From contig NZ_LFLS01000019.1 of the NCBI RefSeq assembly GCF_001189915.1, positions 1 through 64,000 on the forward strand: 64,000 bases of DNA, read 5' to 3'. This document shows positions 55,540-63,806 of the stretch, one piece after another. The position numbers were made by a program, and so were the translations under genes. The stretch is from Herbaspirillum autotrophicum. GTDB lineage: Bacteria > Pseudomonadota > Gammaproteobacteria > Burkholderiales > Burkholderiaceae_D. Position 1 is the stretch's first letter. The number at the start of each line of letters is the position of its first letter. The notes under the pieces were generated by a model. It was not told where the DNA came from, did no database searches, and worked only from the letters and a program-made list of their open reading frames with translations.

Positions 55540-56436
55540 TTACCACTTCATTTCGCCCTTGGCGATTTTGGCACTCAGGTTGAGGGATGATTCTTCGTGC
55601 GCTGCCGGAAAACGTTTCTTCATGGCTGCAATGAGTTCGGCAGAATTTGCCGCCCGTGCGGTTTCTGCATCAAAGGCCTTGATGTAATCGCGGGTGTACT
55701 TCACCGCCGCTACTGTCATTGGCGTACCGGCGGCAAAGTGTCCCGGGACGACGGTCTTCGGATGCAGGTGTTCGATTTGCGCCAGCGTCGCCAGCCAGTC
55801 CTGATGCGACTGTGCAGTTTGCGTATCGGCCATCCACACATGCAGATTGCCAGCCACCACGACACCGCCGACCACTGCTTTGATCGATGGAATCCAGACG
55901 AAACTGCGATCCGGTTGCGGACCCTTGAGACCCATCACATTCAGTGTCTTGCCTTCCAGGGTCAGCCGGTCACCTTGCAATACTTCCGGCACGATCAGCG
56001 TTTCCGGTTTGTCGGCGGCCAGTTGCGGACCCCAGAAGCCGAGCTTGGCTTGCATGGTTTCCTTGATATGCGCCACGGTCTGTGGCGTGGCCCAGACCGG
56101 AACGTCCGGATAGGCCGCCTTGATGGTCGCGAGACCGAAGTAATAGTCAGGATCGCCATGGCTGATGTAAATCGCCACCAGTTTCTTGCCGCTGGCGCGG
56201 ATTTTCTCGACCACCTGTGCTGCCTGGGTACGGCCGAACTGAGCGTCGACCAGAATCGCGTCGTGCTGGCCGCTGACCAGCACCGAAGAGACCGGGAAGA
56301 TGGCGCTGTCGCCCGGATTGTAGACATCCAGCGTCAGCGCGGGAGCGGATGCCGGTGTTGCGGCACTGGCCGGGGCGGCACTGATGACGCCGGCGACAGC
56401 CATGGTGAAGAGCAGGGAGCGAATAAGGGTGTTCAT
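55540..56436 (-). CDS. Exported metallo-beta-lactamase-fold protein with altered metal motif
   Basis: 298 residues with a Sec signal peptide (MNTLIRSLLFTMAVAGVISA, cleavage near ASA/A). The MBL-fold layout is visible: SVLVSGQHDAILVDAQFG, the motif strand, and PGH near residue 250. However the usual HxHxDH is His93-Gly-Asp95-Pro-Asp97-Tyr98 (ISHGDPDYYFG), so two of three His ligands are replaced, and the later Asp ligand is not evident (VVAGNLHVW). Metal binding and activity are uncertain. It is divergent from the first LysR gene across 106 nt and precedes the NAD(P)-binding and DsbA-like genes. Confidence 0.85.
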   Translation of the reverse strand: MNTLIRSLLFTMAVAGVISAAPASAATPASAPALTLDVYNPGDSAIFPVSSVLVSGQHDAILVDAQFGRTQAAQVVEKIRASGKKLVAIYISHGDPDYYFGLATIKAAYPDVPVWATPQTVAHIKETMQAKLGFWGPQLAADKPETLIVPEVLQGDRLTLEGKTLNVMGLKGPQPDRSFVWIPSIKAVVGGVVVAGNLHVWMADTQTAQSHQDWLATLAQIEHLHPKTVVPGHFAAGTPMTVAAVKYTRDYIKAFDAETARAANSAELIAAMKKRFPAAHEESSLNLSAKIAKGEMKW

Positions 56437-56494
56437 GAATTTCCGATGCGATTAGTAATTCGACAAGCAAAAGAATAAAACTTTATTAAGCTCA

Positions 56495-56534
56495 GAAAAA
56501 CCGCATAATTGAACATAGTTTGTTTCTGAAATCG
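56495..56534. promoter_or_regulatory. 40-nt element shared by the two LysR upstream regions (copy 1)
   Basis: Begins GAAAAACCGCATAAT and contains AGTTTGTT. It matches copy 2 at 58581-58620 at 33 of 40 positions without gaps. It ends 8 nt before the first LysR ATG, inside the region divergent from the MBL-fold gene. Confidence 0.75.
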
Positions 56535-56542
56535 GTCAAATC

Positions 56543-57448
56543 ATGGATAAATTGACGGCAATGCAAGTGTTTGTCGCGGTGGTCGATAGCGGCAGCCAGT
56601 CGGCGGCATCGGTGCAACTGGACTTGTCGCGTCCGGTGGTGTCGCGTTATCTGGCAGAACTGGAAGAATGGGTCGGCGCCCGTTTGCTGCACCGGACCAC
56701 CCGTCGCCTGAGTCTGACGCCGGCCGGCGCTGACATTCTGGAACGCAGTCGCAAAATGCTGGAATTCGCCGGCGACATGCAAAGCGCCGTGCACCAGCCG
56801 CAACAGGCGCCGCGCGGTTTGCTGCGCATCACCGCCAGCACCTCATTTGCTCAGATGCAACTGGCGCAGGTGGTCGCGGACTATGGCGCGCGCTATCCCG
56901 AGGTAGCGGTGGACATGGTGATACTTGATCGCACCGTCAATCTGATCGAAGACCGGATTGATCTGGCGATTCGCATTACCAACCGGCTTGATCCGAATCT
57001 GATCGCGCGCAAGTTATCGGTGTGTCGTTCGGTGGTGTGCGCTTCACCGGCCTATCTGCATAAACATCCGAAGCCGTTGCGGGTGGAAGATCTGGCTTTG
57101 CACAATTGCCTGACGCATTCGTATGTCGGCAAAAGCCTGTGGCAATTCACGCGCGATGGCGAGCCGAGTTCGGTGGCGGTCAGCGGCAATATCAGCGCCA
57201 ATGAATCGATGGTCTTGTTGCATGCGGCGCTGGCCGGCGCCGGCATTGCATTTCTGCCGACTTATTCGGCCGGGCCGCTGATTCGCAGCGGCAAGCTGGT
57301 GGCCTTGCTGCCGGAGTATGAGCCAAGCCAGCTGGATATCTACGGCGTATATGCCTCGCGCCGGCATATGTCGGCAGCATTGCGCAGCATGCTGGACTTT
57401 CTGGCCGAACGGCTGACGCTGACACCGGTCTGGGATGCGCCGGCGTAA
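56543..57448 (+). CDS. LysR-family transcriptional regulator (copy 1)
   Basis: 301 residues. N-terminal HTH (about 1-60; MQVFVAVVDSGSQSAASVQL, SRPVVSRYLAELEEW) and a type-2 periplasmic-binding effector domain (about 90-295). It is of the CrgA/PtxR-like group. Very similar to the second LysR at 58.6 kb, with long identical blocks in the HTH and linker (WVGARLLHRTTRRLSLT) and at the C-terminus (YEP, IYGVYASRR). Divergent from the MBL-fold gene, its most likely target, and convergent with the isonitrile synthase gene (22 nt between stops). Confidence 0.93.
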   Translation: MDKLTAMQVFVAVVDSGSQSAASVQLDLSRPVVSRYLAELEEWVGARLLHRTTRRLSLTPAGADILERSRKMLEFAGDMQSAVHQPQQAPRGLLRITASTSFAQMQLAQVVADYGARYPEVAVDMVILDRTVNLIEDRIDLAIRITNRLDPNLIARKLSVCRSVVCASPAYLHKHPKPLRVEDLALHNCLTHSYVGKSLWQFTRDGEPSSVAVSGNISANESMVLLHAALAGAGIAFLPTYSAGPLIRSGKLVALLPEYEPSQLDIYGVYASRRHMSAALRSMLDFLAERLTLTPVWDAPA

Positions 57449-57470
57449 TCGCGAACCGTTCGGCGCTGCG

Positions 57471-58466
57471 TCACGATGCCAGACGGCCAGGCTGATGAGT
57501 CCGGCTCGCGGCAGATTCTGGCGGCATCAGATAGTGGCTCGGCCGGCCGTTGATGCTGGCCAGTTTGCCACCGAGAGCGATGACTTCGCTGCGCTTCATC
57601 AACACGAAGTGATCGCCGGTATTCACCGCGACGCCATGCCACGGCGTGAGCCAGTCATCTCTGCTGGGCATCATGTGAATGCCCATTTTGATACTGCTTG
57701 CTGCTTGCGGATGGATCGACAAGCGGATTGCCTGCGGGAACAAATCCGCTAACAAATCACCCCATGCCCAACTGCGCTGTATCACGCCGCAGGCTCTGGT
57801 TTTGGTATCGTTTTGCAAGGCAGTGCGCGAGCCGCGATAGTCAGGCGTCAGGCCGTCTTCAAACAGAAAGCGGGTGATCGCGCGATACAACAGAACGCCG
57901 CCCTCACTGCGCATCAGGCTGGTTCTGATGACTTCCAGCGGCTGCGCATAGCGTTCGATCAGATGCGTGCGCAACCGGGCATGATCGTTGGCGCAAGCGG
58001 AAAAGGCGGGCACATCTTCCAGGTTGAACAGACTGACATGGGTAATGCCGGTTTCATCCATAAGGCATTGCAAGGTGTCACGGTAAGCGCTGATGTTGTC
58101 ATCGCTGATGCGCACCAGATCACCGAACACCCGGCCATCAGAACAGATCCTGATGGTTGCGCCGGGCGGATAGAAAAGACGAATGCGCTGGCACACCTGA
58201 TTCAAGAAAATGATCGATATTTTTTCCGCCATGTCCGGCAACACGCCAAGTATTTTATCGGGGTTGGGCGACTTGGCCGGAAATGCCGGCAGTACGAATT
58301 CAATGGTTGCGCCGGCATCGATGAAGGACTTGATGCGCGGTATCTGTACTTGCAGCACCTGTCTGATTTCTGCCGTTTCGGATCCGTGCCGGCGCAGTTC
58401 GGGATAGCGCCGGCGGTAGTACATGAACTCTCTTAATACCTGCATGGCAATCGCTGTCGTATTCAT
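57471..58466 (-). CDS. Isonitrile (isocyanide) synthase, PvcA/DIT1 family
   Basis: 331 residues. Recognised by the PvcA/dityrosine family signatures: FVLPAFPAKSPNPDKILG (57-74), LPDMAE, ICSDGRVFGDLV (107-118), FNLED, ITRFLFED (197-204), GVIQRSWAWGDLLAD, RLSIHPQ (248-254), TPWHGVAV (274-281) and NGRPSHY (306-312). PvcA-type enzymes turn the amino group of Tyr or Trp into an isonitrile using ribulose-5-phosphate. The partner oxygenase (PvcB type) is not adjacent. ATG 58466 has GAGG 8 nt upstream; the reading frame continues upstream into the regulatory region. Divergent from the second LysR gene and convergent with the first. The amino acid used is not predictable. Confidence 0.92.
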   Translation of the reverse strand: MNTTAIAMQVLREFMYYRRRYPELRRHGSETAEIRQVLQVQIPRIKSFIDAGATIEFVLPAFPAKSPNPDKILGVLPDMAEKISIIFLNQVCQRIRLFYPPGATIRICSDGRVFGDLVRISDDNISAYRDTLQCLMDETGITHVSLFNLEDVPAFSACANDHARLRTHLIERYAQPLEVIRTSLMRSEGGVLLYRAITRFLFEDGLTPDYRGSRTALQNDTKTRACGVIQRSWAWGDLLADLFPQAIRLSIHPQAASSIKMGIHMMPSRDDWLTPWHGVAVNTGDHFVLMKRSEVIALGGKLASINGRPSHYLMPPESAASRTHQPGRLAS

Positions 58467-58580
58467 GATGGGACCTCGTTTCTGAAAGATCTGTCGAAAA
58501 CAAATTGGAAAAAACAGGAAATGATTCGAAAAAAACCGGGAAGAGATTGGTGAGTTCAGATTAGTCATTTCCTTGTTTTT

Positions 58581-58620
58581 GAAAAACCGCATAATGAAAA
58601 ACAGTTTGTTCCCGGAATCG
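58581..58620. promoter_or_regulatory. 40-nt element shared by the two LysR upstream regions (copy 2)
   Basis: Same element as 56495-56534 (33/40 identical), in the 175-nt region between the isonitrile synthase and the second LysR gene. It lies 21 nt before the LysR ATG. Likely a LysR operator or the promoter of the regulator. Confidence 0.75.
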
Positions 58621-58641
58621 TTGCAGATAGGCAAAGGTGGC

Positions 58642-59538
58642 ATGGATAGATTGATGGCGATGCGTGTGTTTGTGACGGTAGTCGGATGTGGCAGTCAGTC
58701 GGCAGCAGCGGTGCAACTCAACATGTCGCGACCGCGGGTGTCGCGTTATCTGGCTGAATTGGAGGAGTGGGTCGGCGCGCGTTTGCTGCATCGGACCACG
58801 CGCCGCCTGAGTCTGACTTCGGTCGGGGATGACATTCTGGAGCGTTGCCGCCAGATGTTGAATTCGATGGAAGATCTGCGCAGCTTTGCCAATCCCTTGC
58901 ATGCCACGCCCAAGGGTTTGCTGCGCATCAGCACCGGGACTTCATTCGGACCGCAACTGGCGCGGCTGGTGACCGAATACGGCCGGCGCTATCCGGATGT
59001 GATGGTGGATCTGGTGATGCTGGATCGCACCGTCGATCTGGTCGCCGAGCGCATCGATCTGGCGATTCGCATGACGACCCATTTGGCCCCGAGTCTGATT
59101 GCCCGTCAACTGGCGGTCTGTCGCTCCTCGGTCTGCGCCTCGCCGCTGTATTTGAATGAGCGCGGTGCGCCGCAGCAGATTGTGGATCTGGAACGGCACA
59201 ATTGCCTGACGCATTTCTATATGGGAAAAAGTTTGTGGCAGTTCGAACGCGCGGGGCAACCGGCGTCGGTGCTGGTCCATGGCAATATCAGCGCCAACGA
59301 AGCGCGGGTGTTGCTGCATGCGACGCTGGAGGGAGCCGGCATCGCCTACCTGCCGGCATACATGACTGCGCCGTACATCGCGTCGGGAAGGCTGGTGGGG
59401 GTATTGCCGGAATATGAACCGCTGGCGCTGAACATCTATGGCGTGTATGCCTCGCGCAGATACATTCCGGCCACGCTGCGCACCATGCTGGATTTTATGG
59501 CGCAGCGATTTCAGGAAGCGAGCTGGGCCGATGCCTGA
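58642..59538 (+). CDS. LysR-family transcriptional regulator (copy 2)
   Basis: 298 residues from ATG 58642 (MDRLMAMRVFVTVVG). HTH at 1-60 and effector domain at 90-290; paralogue of the LysR at 56.5 kb. Its position divergent from the isonitrile synthase makes that gene its probable target. In Pseudomonas aeruginosa the LysR protein PtxR activates pvcABCD, a precedent for this pairing. The longer in-frame start at 58573 is rejected because it would run through the conserved 40-nt element. Confidence 0.92.
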   Translation: MDRLMAMRVFVTVVGCGSQSAAAVQLNMSRPRVSRYLAELEEWVGARLLHRTTRRLSLTSVGDDILERCRQMLNSMEDLRSFANPLHATPKGLLRISTGTSFGPQLARLVTEYGRRYPDVMVDLVMLDRTVDLVAERIDLAIRMTTHLAPSLIARQLAVCRSSVCASPLYLNERGAPQQIVDLERHNCLTHFYMGKSLWQFERAGQPASVLVHGNISANEARVLLHATLEGAGIAYLPAYMTAPYIASGRLVGVLPEYEPLALNIYGVYASRRYIPATLRTMLDFMAQRFQEASWADA

Positions 59539-59550
59539 TGGCGTCAGCCG

Positions 59551-60111
59551 TTACGGCGTAATGCTGAGCAGCTTGTGTACCAGTTCCGATGACGTTGCTG
59601 CCGAGAATTTGCGCATCAGCCGCGCCCGGTGCATTTCCACCGTGCGCGGACTGAGTTCGATCTGGCGCGCGATCAGCTTGCTGGTCTTGCCTTCCACCAG
59701 CAACGCAGCAATTTCCCGCTCGCGCGGCGTCAGGCCCGGTGCCAGCGGTCGTTTGGCGCTGACATCTTCAAAGGTCCAGATACCGGCTGCATGCGGATCG
59801 CCGGTGATCAGCGAATGGCCGGTGACATGGCACCAGAACATTTCCTGGTTGGCGCGCTTCATGATGCGCTCGTCGGAGTAAAATCCCTTTTCATTGAGTA
59901 TTGGTATCAGACGCATGCCGGTGCGTTCGAATTCATCGGCAGTCGGATACAGCACCATGAACGATTGTCCTGACAATTCCGGCTGCTGGTAGCCGAACAT
60001 TGCCGCCATCGCCAGGTTGCCCTGATGAATGATGCGGTTATGCGAAACGCACATACCTATCGGCGCATGCATGAATACTTGTGCGTAATCGACCAGTTGC
60101 GGGTTGTTCAT
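59551..60111 (-). CDS. PAS domain / LuxR-type HTH transcriptional regulator
   Basis: 186 residues. PAS sensor domain (about 8-115; IGMCVSHNRIIHQGNLAMAAMFGYQ) and a LuxR-type HTH (about 125-185; LTPREREIAALLVEGKTSKLIARQ). No receiver domain, so it probably senses a small ligand directly. Divergent from scoAB over 160 nt, suggesting it controls CoA-transferase expression. Its 3' end faces the second LysR. Confidence 0.9.
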   Translation of the reverse strand: MNNPQLVDYAQVFMHAPIGMCVSHNRIIHQGNLAMAAMFGYQQPELSGQSFMVLYPTADEFERTGMRLIPILNEKGFYSDERIMKRANQEMFWCHVTGHSLITGDPHAAGIWTFEDVSAKRPLAPGLTPREREIAALLVEGKTSKLIARQIELSPRTVEMHRARLMRKFSAATSSELVHKLLSITP

Positions 60112-60271
60112 GGTGTGATGCCGTGTGTTAAGTGCGTCTTTGGATAAAAGAACGCAGTGTAAAGCGTAACGGAAGTAGTTTTACCGTATTGTATGGCCTA
60201 TGCCGGCGCAATATGATATTTGCTGCATTTTTTAGCATTTCGTCAGTATATAAAAACCCGAAAGGAGACCT

Positions 60272-60973
60272 GTGAATAAAGTCTATCCCGACGCAGCAAC
60301 TGCGTTAGCCGATATCGTCAAGGATGGTCAGACCATCGCCGTCGGCGGATTTGGTCTGTGTGGCATTCCCGAAGCGCTGATTGCCGCCTTGCGCGACAGC
60401 GGCGTGCAGAACCTGACTGCCATTTCCAACAATGCCGGTGTTGATGGGTTTGGCTTGGGTCAGTTGCTGACAACACGCCAGATCAAGAAAATGATCGCTT
60501 CGTATGTCGGCGAAAACAAGGAATTCGAACGCCAGTATCTGGCGGGCGAACTGGCACTGGAGTTTACACCGCAAGGCACGCTGGCAGAAAAACTGCGCGC
60601 CGGCGGCGCCGGTATCCCGGCATTTTTCACCAAGACTGGCGTTGGTACGCTGGTGGCGGAAGGCAAGGAAATCCGCGAATTCGATGGCGAGCAATACGTC
60701 ATGGAGCGTTCGCTGGTAGCCGATGTGTCGCTGGTCAAGGCTTACAAGGCCGACAAGGCCGGCAATCTGGTCTTCAACAAGACCGCGCGCAATTTCAATC
60801 CCAACGTTGCGATGGCAGGCAAGATCACGGTGGTCGAAGTCGAGCATCTGGTGGAAGTCGGCGAACTCGATCCGGACCAGATTCATACTGCGGGCATTTT
60901 CGTGCACCGCATCGTGGTAAATGCGACGCCGGAAAAGCGTATCGAACAACGCACCGTGTCGAAGGGGAACTGA
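60272..60973 (+). CDS. scoA: 3-oxoacid CoA-transferase subunit A
   Basis: 233 residues. Alpha subunit of succinyl-CoA:3-ketoacid CoA-transferase, with the CoA-binding [13 protein letters not shown] and [12 protein letters not shown] motifs. Works with subunit B to activate acetoacetate or a related 3-oxoacid. AAAGGAG precedes the GTG start (GTGAATAAAGTC). It lies 1 nt from scoB. Confidence 0.93.
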   Translation: MNKVYPDAATALADIVKDGQTIAVGGFGLCGIPEALIAALRDSGVQNLTAISNNAGVDGFGLGQLLTTRQIKKMIASYVGENKEFERQYLAGELALEFTPQGTLAEKLRAGGAGIPAFFTKTGVGTLVAEGKEIREFDGEQYVMERSLVADVSLVKAYKADKAGNLVFNKTARNFNPNVAMAGKITVVEVEHLVEVGELDPDQIHTAGIFVHRIVVNATPEKRIEQRTVSKGN

Positions 60974-60974
60974 A

Positions 60975-61625
60975 ATGGCGTGGACAAGAGATGAGATGGC
61001 GGCGCGTGCGGCGCGGGAATTGCAAGACGGTTTTTATGTGAATCTGGGTATCGGTCTGCCAACACTGGTGGCCAACCATGTGCCAAGCGATATCGAAGTC
61101 TGGCTGCAATCGGAAAACGGTTTGCTCGGTATCGGTCCGTTCCCGACCGACGACAAGGTCGATGCCGACCTGATCAACGCCGGCAAGCAAACCGTGACAA
61201 CCATTCCCGGTTCTTCATTTTTCAGCTCGGCCGATTCATTCGGCATGATTCGCGGCGGCAAGATCAACATCGCGATTCTCGGTGCGATGCAGGTATCGTC
61301 GGGTGGCGATCTGGCCAACTGGATGATTCCGGGCAAGATGGTCAAGGGCATGGGCGGCGCAATGGATCTGGTGGCAGGCGTGGGCCGGGTCGTGGTGCTG
61401 ATGGAACATGTGGCCAAGGGCAAGGACGGCAGCATTTCCAAGAAAATCCTGAAGCAATGCAATCTGCCGTTGACTGGCGTCGGCGTGGTCAATCGCATCA
61501 TTACCGATCTCGGTGTGATCGACGTAACACCGCAAGGTCTGAAACTGATTGAGCTGGCCACCGGCGTGACCAAGGAAGAGGTGCTGGCCAATACCGAAGC
61601 CGAACTGGATGTGAGTGCGGTGTAA
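60975..61625 (+). CDS. scoB: 3-oxoacid CoA-transferase subunit B
   Basis: 216 residues from ATG 60975 (GGGGAAC upstream). The catalytic Glu is in [11 protein letters not shown] (about residue 49); [16 protein letters not shown] and [20 protein letters not shown] follow the family. It may serve ketone-body or polyhydroxybutyrate metabolism, or the 3-oxoadipate route; the sequence fits ScoB best. A strong terminator follows. Confidence 0.93.
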   Translation: MAWTRDEMAARAARELQDGFYVNLGIGLPTLVANHVPSDIEVWLQSENGLLGIGPFPTDDKVDADLINAGKQTVTTIPGSSFFSSADSFGMIRGGKINIAILGAMQVSSGGDLANWMIPGKMVKGMGGAMDLVAGVGRVVVLMEHVAKGKDGSISKKILKQCNLPLTGVGVVNRIITDLGVIDVTPQGLKLIELATGVTKEEVLANTEAELDVSAV

Positions 61626-61645
61626 GTAACGTCTGGATGTATGAT

Positions 61646-61688
61646 AAAAACGGCGCGGATTCATCATCCGCGCCGTTTTTGTTTTTTT
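61646..61688. terminator. Bidirectional Rho-independent terminator after scoB
   Basis: A 15-bp perfect stem including flanking A and T runs (left 61646-61660, right 61666-61680, loop TCATC), with more T residues after it. It can serve scoB on the plus strand and the secreted-protein gene on the minus strand. Confidence 0.92.
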
Positions 61689-61947
61689 GGTCGTCCGGCC
61701 AGCGGACGATAGCCATTGACCTTGATGACCCTGATCAGGTCACCGGGCGCAGCGTTCTCAAGTAAGCCAGGAAAAACGCGGCGGCTTTATCCAGCGCAGA
61801 GTAGTTCTTTATCGGCACCCGGGTCGCGTGGATTCTGCTGCCCGGACCGCTGTTGGGTTTGCTGGCGATGCGTGGTCTGGTGACCGCCGGCACGCCAATC
61901 GAAGTTGCCAGATGAGCCGCGCCGGCAGTGCGACGCCGCCCATCGTA
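61689..61947. other. Intergenic region with short dyads, no gene supported
   Basis: Holds a hairpin (CGTCCG at 61692-61697 with CGGACG at 61703-61708) and a perfect palindrome CCTGATCAGG (61730-61739). A short plus-strand frame near 61816-61914 reads like a hydrophobic protein end (WILLPGPLLGLLAMRGLVTA) but has an in-frame stop just before it and no start. It could be a gene remnant. Confidence 0.4.
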
Positions 61948-62298
61948 TCAGCGGAAGCGGTCTGGTGCGAATGGTGGTTCGCGTCCCTCGCGCATGACTT
62001 CATCGCACTTGTAGAAGGTCTTGCCCTCGGTTATCAGATACGTGGTGCTGCGCGAGCCGTCGCGGCATATCTGGCTGGTTTGATGGCCCGACGGTGTCGG
62101 GACGTCAAAGGCCGGAGCGAGCGGATTGGCGGGTTGGGTAGCAGCGCGGGCCGGGGTGTCGCTGGTTGCGGTGGCCGGCAAACCGAGATCAAGGCGCGGC
62201 TTGTTCAGTTCTTGCGCGGTGCCTGTTGCGGCGCTTGTCAACAGTAAAGTGAACAGCAGGCCGGACAAACCGGCGCGAAATTGTGGTTGATGCAGCAT
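61948..62298 (-). CDS. Small secreted protein of unknown function
   Basis: 116 residues. Signal peptide (about 1-28, LSGLLFTLLLTSAATGTA), a Pro/Ala/Thr-rich linker, then a short C-terminal domain with two Cys (QICRDGSRSTTYLITEGKTFYKCDEV) that could form a disulfide. GGAGGG 4 nt before the ATG is a strong ribosome-binding site, supporting a real gene. I do not recognise the family. Confidence 0.65.
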   Translation of the reverse strand: MLHQPQFRAGLSGLLFTLLLTSAATGTAQELNKPRLDLGLPATATSDTPARAATQPANPLAPAFDVPTPSGHQTSQICRDGSRSTTYLITEGKTFYKCDEVMREGREPPFAPDRFR

Positions 62299-62432
62299 GG
62301 TTCCCTCCGGCGTATTTTTTTGTCGATTATGACATGCGTAAGCCGGAGTCGAAGTCGATGGCGGGCGACGTTGCTGAAATTAATCGTGACGGGCGGTATG
62401 GCAAAAGCGTGGTTGGCGTCAGCGCATCGGGG

Positions 62433-63296
62433 TCAGCGTTGCCATTGCACGTTGAGCGGAATTTTCAGATAGGACACGCCATTGGCTTCCGCCGGCGGCA
62501 AATGGCCGGCACAGATGTTGACTTGAATTGCCGGCAGCATCAATGTCGGCAGACTCAGCGTGAGATCGCGTGCGGTGCGCATGGCGATAAAGTCGGCTTC
62601 ACTGATGCCGTCGCGGACATGAATGTTATGCGCGCATTGCAGGGCCACCGTGGTTTCATGCATCGGTTCGCGCGCGGCCGGCGGATAGTCGTGGCATACG
62701 AACAGCCGGGTGCCGGCCGGCAAGGATAACAACTTGCGGATGGAGCGGTACAAGGTGGCCGCACTGCCGCCGGGAAAGTCGCAACGGGCGGTGCCGACGT
62801 CGGGCATGAACAAGGTGTCGCCGACAAAGGCCGCCTGATCTTCGATGACATACGCGAGGTCGGCCGGCGTATGGCCGGGCACATGCATGGCGCGCGCTTG
62901 CAAGCGGCCGATATGAAAGACTTCGTCGGCCGCGAACAGATGATCGAAGCGGGCGCCATCGGCGTCCAGATGATAGATATCGTTGAAGACATGCTGCACG
63001 TCGCGAATGTGTTCACCGATGGCGATCTTGCCGCCCAGTTGCGTGCGCAGATAAGGGGCGGCCGAGAAATGATCGGCATGGGCATGGGTTTCCAGCAGCC
63101 ACTCGACTTGCAGATGGTTGGCGCGGACAAAGGCAATGATCTGGTCGGCGCCGGCAGTGGAGGTATGCGCATTGAGCGGATCGTAATCCAGCACCGGATC
63201 AACGATGGCGCAGGCGCCGCCCGCAGTTTCATATACGACGTAGCTGAACGTTGAGGTTCTGGTATCGAAGAATGCGTGGGTGTGAAACTGTGGCAT
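62433..63296 (-). CDS. MBL-fold hydrolase of the persulfide dioxygenase-like (Blh) group
   Basis: 287 residues. The metal motif is canonical: His71-Ala-His73-Ala-Asp75-His76 (ETHAHADHFSA), with later ligands in HVPGHTPADLAYVIED, FVGDTLFMPDVGTARCDFPGG and VCHDYPP. These match glyoxalase II-like persulfide dioxygenases and Blh proteins. The divergent BigR-type repressor and the DUF442 gene beyond it support a role in hydrogen sulfide or persulfide detoxification. ATG 63296 is chosen for the family start MPQFHTHAFFD; ATG 63314 is possible. Confidence 0.88.
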   Translation of the reverse strand: MPQFHTHAFFDTRTSTFSYVVYETAGGACAIVDPVLDYDPLNAHTSTAGADQIIAFVRANHLQVEWLLETHAHADHFSAAPYLRTQLGGKIAIGEHIRDVQHVFNDIYHLDADGARFDHLFAADEVFHIGRLQARAMHVPGHTPADLAYVIEDQAAFVGDTLFMPDVGTARCDFPGGSAATLYRSIRKLLSLPAGTRLFVCHDYPPAAREPMHETTVALQCAHNIHVRDGISEADFIAMRTARDLTLSLPTLMLPAIQVNICAGHLPPAEANGVSYLKIPLNVQWQR

Positions 63297-63327
63297 GGGC
63301 GGGCTGGCGGTCATCAATATATAAAAA

Positions 63328-63368
63328 AACATATTATTGACGAATAATATGTTTGTCAATAATATGTT
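63328..63368. promoter_or_regulatory. BigR-type operator palindrome between the MBL gene and its repressor
   Basis: AACATATTATT (63328-63338) and AATAATATGTT (63343-63353) form perfect 11-bp arms with spacer GACG. The right arm is repeated exactly at 63358-63368, 15 nt further on. Strongly AT-rich in a GC-rich genome and placed in the divergent promoter region. Confidence 0.8.
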
Positions 63369-63412
63369 CCGCAGTCAAACTTGATTCCCCGTACCCTTTA
63401 CCACCCGATACC

Positions 63413-63751
63413 ATGAACGAGTCCATCTCCCCGGTCGGCATTTCCATGTTGCGCGACTCCGCCACCCGCGCATGTTCACTGCTCAAGGTGCTGGCCAACG
63501 AAGATCGCTTGCTGATCCTGTGCCAGCTGACCCTTGGCGAACGCAATGTCGGCGATCTGGAGAGCGAGCTCGGGATTCATCAGCCGACGCTGTCGCAGCA
63601 ACTTGGCGTGTTGCGTGAAGAAGGTTTGGTCAATACCCGCCGCGAAGGCAAATACATTCATTACAGCCTGGCCAGCCATGAAGTGATTCAGGTCATGCAA
63701 ACCTTGTCGAGCCTGTACTGCGGCAAGGTCAGAGATAGTTTGAAAAATTAA
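63413..63751 (+). CDS. bigR: ArsR-family persulfide-responsive repressor, BigR-like
   Basis: 112 residues from ATG 63413. Winged helix (about 25-90; ANEDRLLILCQLTLGE, HQPTLSQQLGVLREEGLV). Cys37 and Cys103 are 66 residues apart, the same spacing as the redox pair Cys42/Cys108 of BigR, which forms a disulfide or polysulfide bridge on exposure to persulfide. A third Cys is at 21. It probably represses the divergent MBL gene and its own operon through the palindrome at 63328. The longer in-frame start (63353) is rejected because it lies in the operator. Confidence 0.9.
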   Translation: MNESISPVGISMLRDSATRACSLLKVLANEDRLLILCQLTLGERNVGDLESELGIHQPTLSQQLGVLREEGLVNTRREGKYIHYSLASHEVIQVMQTLSSLYCGKVRDSLKN

Positions 63752-63806
63752 GTTTGCCGGCGTCGCCTCAGTTACGCACGGTAATCATCGCCAGGAGATC
63801 AGTCAC

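Noticed and set aside
60190..60215. Possible sigma-54 promoter before scoA (TGGCC followed by GC dinucleotides)
   Set aside because: The GG and GC pairs are not 10 nt apart as a -24/-12 element requires, and the regulator has no AAA+ domain.
61816..61914. Short hydrophobic frame after scoB as a gene
   Set aside because: No start codon with a ribosome-binding site and an in-frame stop just upstream; at most a remnant, noted only in the intergenic entry.
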